DNA of 64,000 bases from Phoebastria nigripes (Eukaryota > Chordata > Aves > Procellariiformes > Diomedeidae). Position numbers and translations under genes: made by a program. Positions 51,829-64,000 of the stretch are shown in pieces. The stretch's first letter is position 1. Each line of letters opens with the position of its first letter. The notes under the pieces were generated by a model. The model ran no database searches. It was not told the DNA's origin and saw only the letters and a list, made by a program, of their open reading frames with translations. The stretch is from the NCBI GenBank assembly GCA_035582835.1, contig JAYKAV010002397.1, positions 647,525-711,524 of the forward strand. The letters are read 5' to 3'.

Positions 51829-53094
51829 ATGATACATGTAGGACTCTGGAAGACCAGCTTTTACTGCTCATATGTTTGGCAGGCAGATTTGATAATCAGT
51901 GCTGTTCTAGAACCTTACACCATCTCAGTGAATATAAATTGATGGTGTAAAGCAAATGGGCAACTGGCGGGAAGCCAAACACGGAGGGGAGAGAAGACGG
52001 TTTATTGTTGAGGGGGCAGCCCGGTGTTCTACAGCAGAGCTTTCTGTTCACAACAGCTCTGCAGAGCTGCTGAGTTCGAGTGTGGCCTCTGAAGTGTATG
52101 AAATAATAACAGTTTTATTTCTCCTGACACAAGCACGGAAGCTGTTTGCTGCCACCTCAGAACTGTTACCCTGCAATGCAAAAGTACCAACAAGGCAGGC
52201 TGGATGCAATGTTATTATAAACAGTGCCGCAGTAAACTTCAGGAAAAGCCCATTATACGGTGATAGCCTGTTTGTCAGGAGAAAAGTTCACTAATGTATA
52301 TGGAAGCAGAGCTCCTCATTCGCTGGTACGTCTGCGTCTATTTTGTTGCACTTTTACCTTTATTTACTGTGCAGGTGCTGCTGAGAATAACCTTGGAAAA
52401 CACAAAAATGCAGGAGGCCACGTACTCAGCTAGTTTAAATTGGCAGAGAAATGGTGTCAATTCAAGGCAGTTGATGTTATGGTCCATTGTTTATTATTGC
52501 TTTTTAATATTTTAGGATTTTGGGGGGCTATGGAAGGAAGCGTGTTTTCTCTGTGGTTGTTGTTTTATTACTGTAAATCACTCAATGAAAGGTGCATTTA
52601 AAAAAAAGCGATGAATGAATGATGGCAGGAAAAAAATGAACATATGCACATGATAGAATTAAATTCTATTTTAACTCTAATTTGTGCTCATATGCAATCA
52701 ATTACAGTAATATGAGCTGAGAATTTCAATGAGGCCACAGGGAGTTTGGCACCCATTTCTTACTTTGTTTTGATGGGATTAGCACCCCTAAACGTAAAAC
52801 TTCTTTGAAAATCAGCCATAATGTCAGTCCTTCCAAAGTGTCCTAATTCCTTCTGTTTGTTTAATTATTCTAGGAATTATTCTGCGCTCCACAGAAAGGC
52901 AAGTACTACCTTATGTAGTAGGAAAAATATCATCATTCATAGATCTTAAATGCCTTTCTTATAAAACTAGAGGATTTTGACTACTCTCCCTGTGCTCTTA
53001 AAAATCTGATTGCTGATTGAGGTGTCTTTTCTTGATGCAGAAACCTACTGCTATTTTCTGTAAGCTCATCCCTGGTTCTGTCATCAGCTATGCA

Positions 53095-53156
53095 TTTTGC
53101 CTCCCATATGACCATGGGTCAGGCACTAGGTATCTCTAGGCCACCCTTTCTCCACC
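53095..53156 (-). repeat. MIR-like SINE fragment, reverse orientation
   Basis: CATATGACCATGGGTCAGGC, ACTAGGTATCTCTAGGCC, ACCCTTTCTCC parallel the reverse-complement MIR order (GTGTGACCTTGGGCAAGTC, ACTTAACCTCTCTGTGCC, TCAGTTTCC). Short and diverged. Confidence 0.45.
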
Positions 53157-54969
53157 CCAAAAGAGCTTCTTTTTTTCTTNCTTGCTTTCTTTTTCCAGGG
53201 AGTGTAGTAGTAAGGTTTTCATTGCTTGTATTCCCTAACATTCATGAAGCAATTTAAGATCCTTGTCTGGCAAGTATTCTAAATGCACAAAAATATCATT
53301 TTAAGTTATTGTAATTCTTCATCTTTATTTACTGGCAAGTTGCTCAAGCTAACAGACAAAAATGGCACAAGTCTTTTGTAATGCTACAGAGCACTTTGAA
53401 ACTTTTCTTCTGAATTCCAACAGAATCTGAAAATTTTAAAACCTATAAAGGAGATCTGCCAACTTTACCACTATGTACTATCAAAAAGTGCAATAAAAGA
53501 AGGAATCAAGCTTGGCTGCTTCTTTTTTTTAATTAATAAAAAATAAGCCAACTTGTTAGCATTTTGGTTAGGAAATTATTGTTTGTAAAAAGCAGGTATG
53601 TTATGCAAATCAAGTGATTTACTGAGAGTCAGTTCTTACTTCCAATAACTAGATGAGCCAACTCAACTGTGGCTAGAAAGCCAAGAAAACAGCATATAGA
53701 TTAAGATTACTCAAAACTTTTGTTCCTGCATTATTTAAAAGAGATGCAAATTGCACCATTTTAGTATTGCTTATGAGTAAAGGCCCACATCTTGCTTCTT
53801 CACCCCCATTTAAGATACAGGGTTAAAAAAATAGAGCTCTAAAGTGCAATAGGTATTCATATTTGACTTTGTAGCTGCTTCTTACCATGTAACAAGGTCT
53901 GTGATAGCTTTCAGTGACTGCAGTGGGGACGAGTGGCCTCCTGTCTTGTCAACTTACTTTGCAGATCCAGTAGAGGCATGTTCATCACAAAGATGGAAAA
54001 GATAGGCTTTTCATGGCTGAAAAATTAATTTTAAAAGGATGCCACTATTCCTATGTGGAATGGATTGAGGTAGAAGGCCAGGTTGTAAGAGATCTGTCTG
54101 CAGTTTGCAGGAGAGGATATTTTTAACCTCGTTCAGATAAAAAGAAAGAGGAGGATTAATTCTTTAAAATCTAGGTAGAATTCAGATTTCTGGATTCCTC
54201 TCTTTCAAAAATACATTTAGAGTCATGTATAAGGATGGATGTGCAGATTCACCTGCTGTTTGCTATGGAAGTCACACATCCATTTCCAAAACTGGAGTGT
54301 GGGTAGGAACATAATATCAATTTATCTGTTTACTATTGAGGTTCTTATCCTATACCCACCTCCAGAATACCTGAGCGACCCCTGGCTGTTACATCTTCTT
54401 TGCAATGAAAAAAACCTTCTCCTCTTCAGCTGTTTCTCCCTGCTTGGTTTTAGGGAATTAATTATTATATGGTTGCCATCTATTCTGAAAATTACAGGAT
54501 AATCCCAGTTTTTGAGCNCCATGTCTGAATCTCAGTCTCCACTTGGACAGGACACATGGTGTGAGAGACAGCTGCTAAAAACTGTGCAGCTATTACAGTG
54601 TGTCAGTTTATAAGCCGCGAAGTGTATGTACCAGCTNGCAGATTGTTGGTAGGAGTGTGGTACTTTGTTATAAATATATTTTATTGATTGTAAGGAGATT
54701 TTATTAAAAAGCTACCCAGAAGAAACAGGCAGTAAAAGATCAGGTAAATTACTTGGCTTTCATTTTAGGTTGCCTAATCTCTTAAGGGTTTATGGGGCTC
54801 CACAAGCTCCCNAAACACTGACACAGGCTAATCTCGCTTAGTGATAGTGGATAGTTGTGCACTGGATGTTCAGCAAGATGGTGGTCTCAGGGGAGGACAT
54901 CCAATGACGTGGAAGGGTCAACAGGCTCCATTAACACCAGATCTTAAACACATAAAAATGCCGATGAGC

Positions 54970-55095
54970 ACCTTGTCAAATTTTCAAAAGTAACCAAATA
55001 CATTGCATGCCTAGCTCCCACTGAAATCAGGTGAATTAGCCACCTAACTCCTATTCTGTTTCGTCATACTTACCTTCATCTTTAGGTGCCTAAAT
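54970..55095. repeat. Ancient amniote SINE-like fragment
   Basis: AAATTTTCAAAAGTAACC, then GCCTAGCTCCCACTGAAATC, GCCACCTAACTCC and TTTAGGTGCCTAAATGTTTC follow a repeat frequent in turtle, crocodile and bird genomes (TTTTCAAAAGTG..., TAACTCCCATTGAAATCAATGGGAGTTAGGC, GCCTAAATACC). Family name not certain. Confidence 0.5.
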
Positions 55096-56150
55096 GTTTC
55101 TACCGTGGCACCGAATACTGCTTGCTTCTTTTCAGATTAACAGCAGCTCAGGGCACCTACCACATAGCAAAACAGTACACCCTTTTGCGGAAAACATTTT
55201 GGATCAAGGCCTTCTAATGTGTAAACGTTATACATTCTTTTAACATTTTCCTAGTAAATATTTTTAAAATGTTACAGATCTATGGCAGATGTTGCTGTCT
55301 ACTGTTTCCTAAGCATGTATGTACTGGGTTGTGTGCATATACGTGTGTTTTCATGCTTTTTCCTTTTTAAGCCTGTGGAAATCGGCACGTTGTGCTCAGT
55401 GGTAGTGGTAGGCACAACATCGACGCGTAGTATATATTGTTACACCTAAGACTACTGGCAAGTTGTGGAAATAAAAAGAGAAATGGAAAAAAAAAAAGCA
55501 AGAAAAGCCAGACAACTGAGATTATAAACTACCTGCATTTATTTCTAGAGGCCTTTTAATCCTTTCTAAAGTCTGGGGCTTATGTATAAATTCATTTAAA
55601 CTCTACAGAGGAACTCTGAAACAAACCAGAGGTGCCCAGGTGGCAGTCAGACCCCAGTGTGATTTGATAACTCTTCCTTCCCTAGCATTCCCACCACAGC
55701 CTGCTGAGACCCAGCTGCTCAGTCCCTCTGGCCCTGGGGCTTCCTGGCACTCACACCTCCTGCTCTAGAGCCCTTGCCTGCTCTCCAACCACCCTTTACT
55801 AATGACCTTCCCCAGATTCACTTTCCTGCTCCAAGTTGTCTCCCTGAGGTTGAGATCGATCCTTTTCCAAAATAAACCTTATGTCTTGCTGCATTAGCAT
55901 CCCCATTTCTCCCAACCCCAAAAGCAGAGCTACTGCCTTCTCCATATGTTTGCCCTCTCAACCCACATACCTGAGCTGCTCTTCAGAAGCTGACTAAATT
56001 TAAATGTAATCATAATTATAGCACATTAAATGAGAGGTACAAGCACTAATAAATGCTTTCAAAACAGACATAATGCTTTCTCAGATGCCTTATTCTTTTT
56101 AGACCCATATTCTACTGCCCCTTGTCCAAGAAGACCATTTCAGTTCAGAG

Positions 56151-56170
56151 CCCTCCCCCTCCCCCTCCCC
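56151..56170 (-). other. G-quadruplex motif on the minus strand
   Basis: The + strand reads CCC T CCCCC T CCCCC T CCCC. The minus strand therefore has four G-runs of 3-5 separated by single-A loops, the most stable class of quadruplex motif. On the + strand it is an i-motif candidate and a pyrimidine tract that could bind PTB/PCBP proteins in RNA. Confidence 0.85.
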
Positions 56171-56829
56171 AAACCTTAAAACCTCATCACTTCTGCTCTA
56201 AATCTCATAACAGTGACCACTAGCTTGGTATTTCAATATTGGCTACTAATGTTCCCTTCTTCCTTCCTATCACCTGTTAAAAGCTCTTGTCTCCTCAAAG
56301 AGACAAGGCTCCAGGTCTTGCTTCTGTCAGGAATGTCAAAACCCTGTACACAAGTTGCCAGTGTAGAAATAACCAACTTGTGTAGGACCCAGAGGCGGAA
56401 AAGAGGACTTTCCAGGAAGAAGGTAGCATACAGTCTTCTCTTCTGGCCTCACTGGGACAACAGCAAAACAAAATCTACGTATACTTTGGAAAGTGGATAT
56501 CTTTTGAAGAACTGAGCTGCAGTTTCCCTTTGCAGAATTTTGGAAATGTTTGTAAATCTGTGTAAATTCATGGCTTAGAGTTCATCTTTGAGGTTTTGAG
56601 TTCAGACTTAGTGTGAGACTTAGCCTGAACCACAGCAGTTTCACCTAGTTGCCACATGAAAACATCAATTGCAGCACTGCACCCAAAAGTCTTACAACGT
56701 TTGCCAAAACTCGAATGAACTCTTCAACAAACCTGGCCTTAACTATGAATGGTTCAGGGTTTCGTTATTAACATGATGTCTTTGTACTACAAAAGTTGTT
56801 GAAGCCATTGCCTTTGCTTTGCAAATTCA

Positions 56830-56830
<1 letters not shown>

Positions 56831-56864
<34 letters not shown>

Positions 56865-56865
56865 A
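56831..56865. repeat. (TG)n(TA)n microsatellite
   Basis: A TG run at 56831-56844 passes directly into a TA run to 56865. Likely polymorphic, and the TA part is a candidate DNA-unwinding or cruciform site. Confidence 0.95.
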
Positions 56866-58384
56866 AACCAGCTAAGTACAAATTAAACTACATATATTAA
56901 GAACTAAAACATAATCCTTTATTTTGTGATGACTAGTTTTCTTTCCTTTTAGTAGGTCATGAATATTTTCTGGCAAGATATGTCACTAGCTTATAACTTC
57001 ATTAAGCTGCAGACCATACCTTACCCTTTCACTAGATCCCTGAAAAGAACTTTTGTGTGTGCCAAACAGATATCCACTTGGTCTGTGGCTCTTGAAAGGT
57101 AAATTGCCAAGTTCCAGCAAGCAAATTAAGAGGTGCAATGAGAGCTAGCTGTTGCATTCTATCAAATCCTGCTACTGAATGTGTTGAAAAGCTTGCCCAG
57201 AGCCATGGCCTCACATATTTATGGTATGAATGGGAGACTCTTGGAACTATGTATTGCCATAGTTCCCATTTCTTTTGTAATAAACTAGCTCAGCAGATGT
57301 AGCTTAGGTAAAAAGGAAATTCAAAGTCTCCTACTTAGAGAATAACCAAAACAAAGTTCTCTCTCCGGTCCTCTGTCTATGAGCCAGACTCAGAGCCAGA
57401 CCTTACTTGGACTGATTAGTGTTTTATTCTGTGTGTAACCCAATGAAACTCAAAGGGTTCTCACATGGAAGAAAGTGCTGCCCAATAGCACTGTGTAAGT
57501 ATTACTGCCAGGATATGGCATGAAATACGTTTAAAAAACCTAACTTTCAGTTTCTAACACAACACAGATTAAATCATAGCATTAGTTTTCCAAGTCAGTT
57601 GCATCATTCTCTTGGTTTATAAGTTTTGATGGTGAAGAAATCAGTTCTGGATAGCTTAGCTTTTCCTTAATGATAGATGTATTGCAGTTTTTGCAGTATC
57701 AGTACCTAATTCACATCAAACATATAGTAGATTTTAATCCCCATACTTGTGACTTGACTTGTGCCTGTAGTCTACAGGCTTCAGAGTATTTAGCGTAACA
57801 TTTGTCATATAATTGGCCCTGCCTACTCCACCTGTGTCTTAAAGTAAGAAATATAAGATGCACTATTGAACTTTGTTGATTTTATTTAGCCTGGTGGTTG
57901 TGCAATAGCTCTGAATTAAAGCAGAAGCAAAAGATGAGCCTGAGATCCACAAAGTAGCAGTAACTGAAGAATCGTGAATTAAACCAAAGACCCCTAACAG
58001 AGCTTGTTAAACTATGATCCAGCAAGGTGATGGTGAGGGAGATAATGATAAATGTTTTTTGCCTGTTGATACTTTCACTCATATATTATACCAAGGTGTT
58101 TCAGAAAACATCAATTACATCTTTCTGCACCGTTTTTTCACAATTTACATAACAGCATCTGCATCTCAAGAAAAAATGGCTTTCTATATTAATCAGTAAA
58201 GGCTAATAAATTTACAATCCAGCTCCCATTGAGGTCTGCAGAGCACTTCTGTTGCCTTTGTGGGTTAGTAGGTTGGCCCTTTAGCATACCTTTCATGCCT
58301 AACAGTGCATGAATCTTTTGTATTTCTAGCTTTATCTGATATTGTTGCCTAACTCAATTATATATAAAAGTAAGGAGAGTCTCC

Positions 58385-58600
58385 TCACTAGTCAGCTTAA
58401 CCCACCACTTGTTGTTACTTGTTTATGAGACGTTTTTCTACTTTATAGTCTTTAATCTGAAATTATATCAAGTGCTGTAATAAAACTGAAAGAGATAATA
58501 TCTATGGCATTTCCATTCCTCTGCTCCGGTGATAAGATTATTTAACAACACTAGCAAGTTAATTAAGAAAGACCTTGCTGTCATAAATCCATGTTGCCTT
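58385..58600 (-). mobile_element. Eroded CR1-type LINE reverse-transcriptase fragment
   Basis: Read on the minus strand from 58597, the sequence runs CATGGATTTATGACAGCAAG (compare the CR1 'GGATTTATGACAGGAAGATC' block), then TGGAAATGCCATAGATATTA, a TTTCAGT segment and CACTTGATATAATT. These match the region coding for the GNAVDxIxLDFSKAFDTV part of CR1 reverse transcriptase. Frameshifts and stops are present and the catalytic motif is not intact. It is far older than the copy at 37822. Confidence 0.55.
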
Positions 58601-61600
58601 CCTCATTAAATTAGGCTTCTCAATGTATTGCTGAAGTTCAGAAAACTGTTCTGGACATTCAGCAATGGATACTTCACTAAATAGTCCACAATATGTTACC
58701 TACTCTTTTACAGGATGGAGAAGTATTTAACACTCGTACTTCTTCCACAGTTTCGCTTGTTTATATCTGATTAATTTTGAATCTTCCTTTCCTTTGAAAT
58801 TGTTAAGAAAATATTTGTTTCTTGGGTATTTAAGGTATCTAATCTTTTCACAGCCATGTTTGTTCTTGTCTACATATTATATAATCCCTTTTCTGTGTTT
58901 CCTTGAATCCTTGATTTATGCAGTTCTCTATCCCAGCTAACAGAAGTCAGCTACTGAATGAATATACTAGTTCCTTGTCCATTATCGTTCATAGTGGACG
59001 TGGTTTTTTCCCCTATCAATAGCAAATCCTGTCTATAGAGCAGAAAAAATTAAACTGAGCTTTATCTTTATGGCTTTGTGAACCCTGTATTCTTTCATGA
59101 TGCATTTCTAAACTATTTTCTGTAAAAATTTGGTTTAGGGCAATCAAAAAGGAACCAGCTCCAGTAGGTTAGATAGAGGTTCAAATGCAATTAAATCAGC
59201 CCTGTAGGAACTGATTCCCTGTGTGTATTGCAAGGCAGGGCACTGGGATTGTTTGGGACCAGATTTGTGAAAATCCTTATGTGGTCCTGAACTTTTCAAA
59301 CACATAATCTGAGGTTCTTCAGCTTATCCAATCTTGAAAAAAGAATTAGTCAGTGAGATGGCTGAACCTTCAAAGACAGCTATAACTGCACTGTGTGGGT
59401 ACCACTGTTTAATGTTGGTTCCATTCCTAAATGTGTCCATATGACTCACAAATTGCTACTCCAAATTGGAAAGGCTAGGTAAAAAGTTCTGGCATGAAAT
59501 GATCATCTGCCTCAGTCATAGCCAGGTGAGCCTGAAAAAACATTGTGGAGATGAATACATTCAAAATTTGAGAACTGTCACATACCTGGATCTGATATTT
59601 ACAACAACCCTTTTTTTGGAGTGCCTTACCTCAAAACCAGTGAATGTATAGGGTCAAGAATGGATATTTGCCTCCAAATTGTGGGGCTGATCTTCAGCAT
59701 AAATAAAAGATTTTTGATAAGCCTGCCTACAGGTAAAGGTTCACATTTTGGAGAAGAAAAATCTGGGGCTCACCAGACAGTTCCATTCTGTTACGCCATT
59801 AAAAGGGACCCAGCTCTGCATCTTGATATTAATGAAAGGGACATTATTTTTAGTAGTGCTGATTATTTTCTTGGCTTGCATTAAGTAAGGTGTTCTCACC
59901 CCCCCGTCTTTGCTCCAGCTCTCTCTTAAGGGATTAACGAAGCAGAACTTGATGAGACAGTTCATTCTAAATAAAAGAGAGAACTATTTAAAAGTATTAT
60001 TTCTGCCTTATAGCTTAATTCTGTTCATCGCTTTAGGACCTTCTCAATATGATTTTTACTTCAGCATTTACAGTAATTTTTTTTGGCTTCATTACTTCTG
60101 AGACTACTTTACCATACTGATTGGTTAGTGGTTTGAAAGCCTCTCTCTGTGTTGGCTTCATTACAGATTTTGGTCTTCAACTAGTGTCTTTAATTTTAGT
60201 CCCTGTTGGGGTATATCAATTTATTCTACAGATGCATTCCATGTTGTCTTTTCAGTTTTTTTCTACAATAGTTGTAAAATATTACAGAAAACTCTTCAAT
60301 ATTTGTCTGTAATACAGATTTTGTATTTCAGAAGATTAAAGTAACATTTCCGTATGTTTACTCAAAGGTTAAGTTTCTTAAATTAGGCTCCAAATCAAAT
60401 TCTAAAGAAGATAATGGCAAAACTCTCACTGACTCAATGGAAATAGGATTTTATATCCAACCATCTAGGAGATATCATATAAAATCTAGGAGAAGAAAAT
60501 CGCTGTAATACTGTTTGGTTTTATTACTAGGCATTGTGCTTTAAAGCAGGAGATTGACCTGAAAACCATCTTCTCAATATCACTGTTCCTCTCTCCAGTA
60601 CTTCCTTGTTATCTAAAATGCATTTTTTAAACCTTTTCTATCATTTAATCTTTTCCATAGCTACCAAATTTACCTCTTTTTAATCTATGGGCAAAATTTA
60701 AGTCTAACTTTGAGCGTCTCTCTCTTCTGTAATTCATTCTGTCACACAGCTGCAACAGAACTATTTCCAGTTATCTCAGCTAACTTTATAGTCCTCTGAG
60801 TAGCAACCTCAATATTTTCCTATAGAGGACTAATTGCTGCATTTTCTTTTTTTTTTTTTTTAATTAGTTGCTAGCTACAAAGTACACCATTAGATTTCCT
60901 ACCATCCCTGTCAGATATTCTTCCATTTTCTCCATAGACTCTTTTCTCCATTCCTTATGTCTGACCATCCCATTATTTATCCTACTTTCAGGGAACTCAT
61001 TACCTGAAAACTCTGAATTGAAAGACCAGAGCCAAAGTGTCTGTTTATTCTTATGTACCAAAACCCTGAAATTTTTGATAGCTTTGCTGGAAATTGGGAC
61101 AACAGTAATATATTAACATTTTCACCAGAAACCCCAGTTCTTCCCAGAAAATAAAGCCAAATTTTATTTGATGAGTGATAATGTTCATTGTCACCCTTCT
61201 TGTCCATGTGAATACTCACCATTTTCAAAATCACTGTATAGGCCACTCATTATCCTTTTAATTTATTTGAAGGAAAATTTTCTGGGGGAAAATTTTGTAC
61301 AAAAGATCACAAAATTTTTTTCTTCTTACAACACTGGAGAATATGGTTCTCTGTCATTGTTCTGTTTCCAATGCGATGGGAATTTTTTTACCAAGATACT
61401 GCATGTTGTTATTTTATTAATCATCCTTCCTCCCTTCCTTAGAACATCTATTTTTTTCCTGTAAATGTGCTTCACAAGCTTTCATTCTGCAATCCACACA
61501 GCTGGTCATCTTTCTTTTTTGTTGTGTCTAAAAGCAGCCATATGTCATCAGCAACCCTCTCATGTATATTGAACTTCCTTAGCACATCAGCTTGTCTCTT

Positions 61601-64000
61601 TGAATGTGTTACCTGATGTCTTTAAAGTGGCAAAACACAGAAAAGTGGGTCCTCCTCGTCCTTTGTTCATCAGACTAGCAAGAGTCAGGAATATGGTAGA
61701 GACGGGGTGTTTAGGCCCTTGGGCCGTATCTCTTCTAGCTTTGTTTTTTAATTTCTCCTTGCTTCGGCTCAACTGGCAGAATATGGCTCAAATCAGCTCT
61801 ACGCTATCCAGCAGTAAGTATGGCTATCCTTTATCAATAGGGAAGCCCCAGGGCTACTGAGCACTCATGTGTTTGGTGTTAGATCATCCACGGCAACTCT
61901 GATTCCCCAGCTCAGTCTGTCTGTCCAGGTGCTTTATTTGGTGCTCACCATTTTTAATATGGGTGGTCTTCTCTAGGAATTAAGAGAGACATAACAACAG
62001 TCTTTCTGCTCAAAATGTTAGCATCAGTGCTTGAGAACCATTACAATGTGTCTGGCAGGATGTACGCGCATAACAGAGAAGGATGTTTATTCTAGGAGAG
62101 CTAGATCGAACAGGTAAGCTTTAATGAAAGTTTGAAAAGCTTTTGGTTCAGGAGATACCTTTAATCTTTTATAAAAGCATGCTTAGTAATCTTGGTTCTG
62201 CGGTTCTGTATGCGAAGGTCCTTCTTCTCCTTCACCATTTAGGGTGGCATTATATAGTTAAGAGACTGAAAAGGTTGTGATGTGATGAGATGGGTGATAT
62301 CTTAGGTAGCTAGGACCATGATTTAAATGGAGCCCCTACCAATGCATAGTCTGTCAGGGGAATATGCTCATAGCACTTTCTGTTGCTGTTGAATTTTAAA
62401 ACTTCTGGAATGTAAGTGGTTTCTCTCCTTCCTAAATGAGTTGCAGTCACCACATAGAATTAGAAGTGCATCCATTTTGGAGCTCAGACCTGTGTCTGAA
62501 GCATGGCCTTATCATCTGTAGATAGAGAACTAGGTGTTTTGCAGCACTGGTATTTGACCATCCAGTAGCACTGAAGAGTTTGTGAGATACCCATGGTTAC
62601 CTTAGCAATAAAGTGATGAGATAAGCTCAGTAGAACGGGAATTTTTAGAGGTGGTGAGATTTTCAAAGCTCTTTCCTTTTTTATGAACATTAACTCATTT
62701 GTTACTGAGATTCATGTTTAAACAGACAATTAAGGAATGCTTTTAATAGGCTGAGAAAAGTTAAAGGATGTCAGTGTATTCTTTAATCCTGCCATTTGTA
62801 ACAATCTGTAGCATTTTGTACTCATTATGCTTTTTAAGGGTGAATAATTTAGATTCTTTCACCTCCTGATCAGAAACTCCTTTCTGTGTTCCTTCCTCTG
62901 CATTCAGCTTTCTAAATAAGAAAATAAACTAATCTTATATGAAATTTTATAACCTGTACTTCAGTCCGAGTAAAATTATTACCTACATATACATAAACTC
63001 CCAAGCCTAAAACCAAATCCAGCTACGCTGGGCATAGATGGCACTTAAACGCCACTGTTTATTATCATTTAATTTATTGGAAGCAAATTGACAACATTTA
63101 TACAGAAAAAATACTTTAAAATCACACAGGACAACACTGAAGAGCCATCATTAAGCAGCTTAAAATCTTGCCTTCACATTTGCGATGCATTTGTCATGAA
63201 ATCATGATCCTTAGATGTTCAGAGAAAAAGGAGCTCCGTGGTACCCTTCTCCCATACATACCTGTGTATTTAAGGCTGTAATGACACTAGCCTGCAAGAG
63301 ATTCGGAAAGCACGGAAAGCTGTGACCTGTACCTTTAATTCATCTCAGCTAGTTCCACGCTGATGAAGTGATCTATCATCATTGCTCCTATGCTAGAGCA
63401 TATATTTCTACAAGAAAGTTTAGCCACTGCAGGGGTGACTGGACTAGCATCGCCTGGCAGCCAGCAGTGTACAGACTAAACTATAGTTTTTAGTTATAGA
63501 ATATGGAAACTGACAACAAATTATTACTTGTGGTCTTTTTCCAGTTTTCAAGTGCAAACATACCAAAGTTTATTTTAAATCTGAGCCAGTCAGACATTTA
63601 GTAATATAGATCAAAGAAGAAACGAAGGCCTCCCATGCTTATTATTTCAATATGATGTCTGTTCTAATAAAGTGTAAGAATGCCTGTGATAGACTAACTA
63701 GTAGGAATTTTCTGGTTCTGTAGTTTAGCCTTAAATATATACATATATTTGTAAATTAATCAGAAACATATTGTCGTGGTTGCAGTTCCTCNGAAAGCTG
63801 ATTGTTTTCAATCCTTTCTTTAATCTTAGAAATATGGTGGCAGTCTGCCAGCACACTTTCAGATAAACAGTCCACTTCACATTTAAAAGCCGTAGAATCA
63901 CTGATGTTGAAGGGGGGGAAAAAATCAACAGAAAACAACACCAGTTCTCTCTCTCTCTTCCCCAAAATGTAGAAAATTATTTAAATAAGTTAGAGCTGTT

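Larger units (their letters stand above)
7711..64000 (+). other. MEIS2: MEIS2 intron, 5' part (downstream of the coding exon)
   Basis: The next MEIS2 exon (HPYPSEEQKKQLA... of the homeodomain) was not found by reading the + strand, so this intron is longer than 56 kb. That fits the very large introns of vertebrate MEIS genes. Stretches where I recognise nothing beyond unique AT-rich sequence and chance ORFs are roughly 10150-12900, 27000-30000, 33000-37780, 38310-42800, 43400-46180, 47200-51600, 59000-64000 and the gaps between the features listed separately. No second gene, RNA gene or processed pseudogene was recognised on either strand. Confidence 0.88.

Noticed and set aside
51598..51871. 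Four overlapping ORFs in the CpG-dense patch
   Set aside because: GC-rich composition removes stop codons on both strands; part of the block is repeat-like.
7711..64000. Next MEIS2 homeodomain exon, tRNA genes, CRISPR arrays, endogenous retroviral genes
   Set aside because: Looked for HPYPSEEQ- and NNWF-type coding sequence, tRNA B-box-like GTTCRANYC, regular spaced repeats and retroviral motifs while reading, and none was convincing.

Overview
This is vertebrate nuclear DNA, and almost certainly from a bird. It contains one coding exon, set in AT-rich intronic sequence with splice signals. It also carries a well-preserved 5'-truncated CR1 LINE (about 37822-38300) ending in the ATTCTGTG octamer repeats typical of avian CR1. 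There are no operons, ribosome binding sites, CRISPR arrays, tRNA or rRNA genes, and I see no intact mobile element.

The single recognisable gene is MEIS2, a TALE-class homeodomain transcription factor, on the + strand. A 146-bp internal exon lies at 7565-7710 with a good acceptor before it and a GTAAGT donor after it. It encodes the acidic linker and the N-terminal arm plus first helix of the homeodomain. The rest of the homeodomain (the following exons) and the preceding exon were not found. Positions 1-7564 are therefore the 3' part of one large intron, and 7711-64000 (over 56 kb) the 5' part of the next.

The intron content falls into four layers. (1) Simple sequence with structural potential: a Z-DNA-type TG/CG tract at 5600, a CT/TA/GA cruciform-type block at 7901 close to the donor, a GGGAGA purine tract at 13696, a minus-strand G-quadruplex motif at 56151 and a TG/TA tract at 56831. 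(2) Sparse, mostly old interspersed repeats: the young CR1; eroded CR1 pieces at 19737 and 58385; an L3/CR1-like piece at 24135; MIR-like pieces at 12912, 17125 and 53095; a probable hAT terminal fragment ending at 31679; and several short amniote SINE-like scraps. (3) Low-repeat stretches rich in homeodomain, PBX-HOX, MEIS and POU-type motifs, for example 9030-9270, 13500-13945, 25810-26330 and 42830-43160. These look like candidate conserved enhancers, as expected in the introns of a developmental regulator, but conservation could not be tested here. (4) Several near-perfect short inverted repeats (17968, 19352, 20556, 46221).

I found no new multi-gene system. The most useful leads are a possible alternative terminal exon at 32382-32453 that continues the MEIS2 frame for 23 codons, a read-through frame past the exon donor, a CpG-dense patch at 51611-51820, and motif clusters suggesting MEIS/PBX autoregulation. 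Isolated single N bases occur across the window, one of them inside the homeodomain exon.
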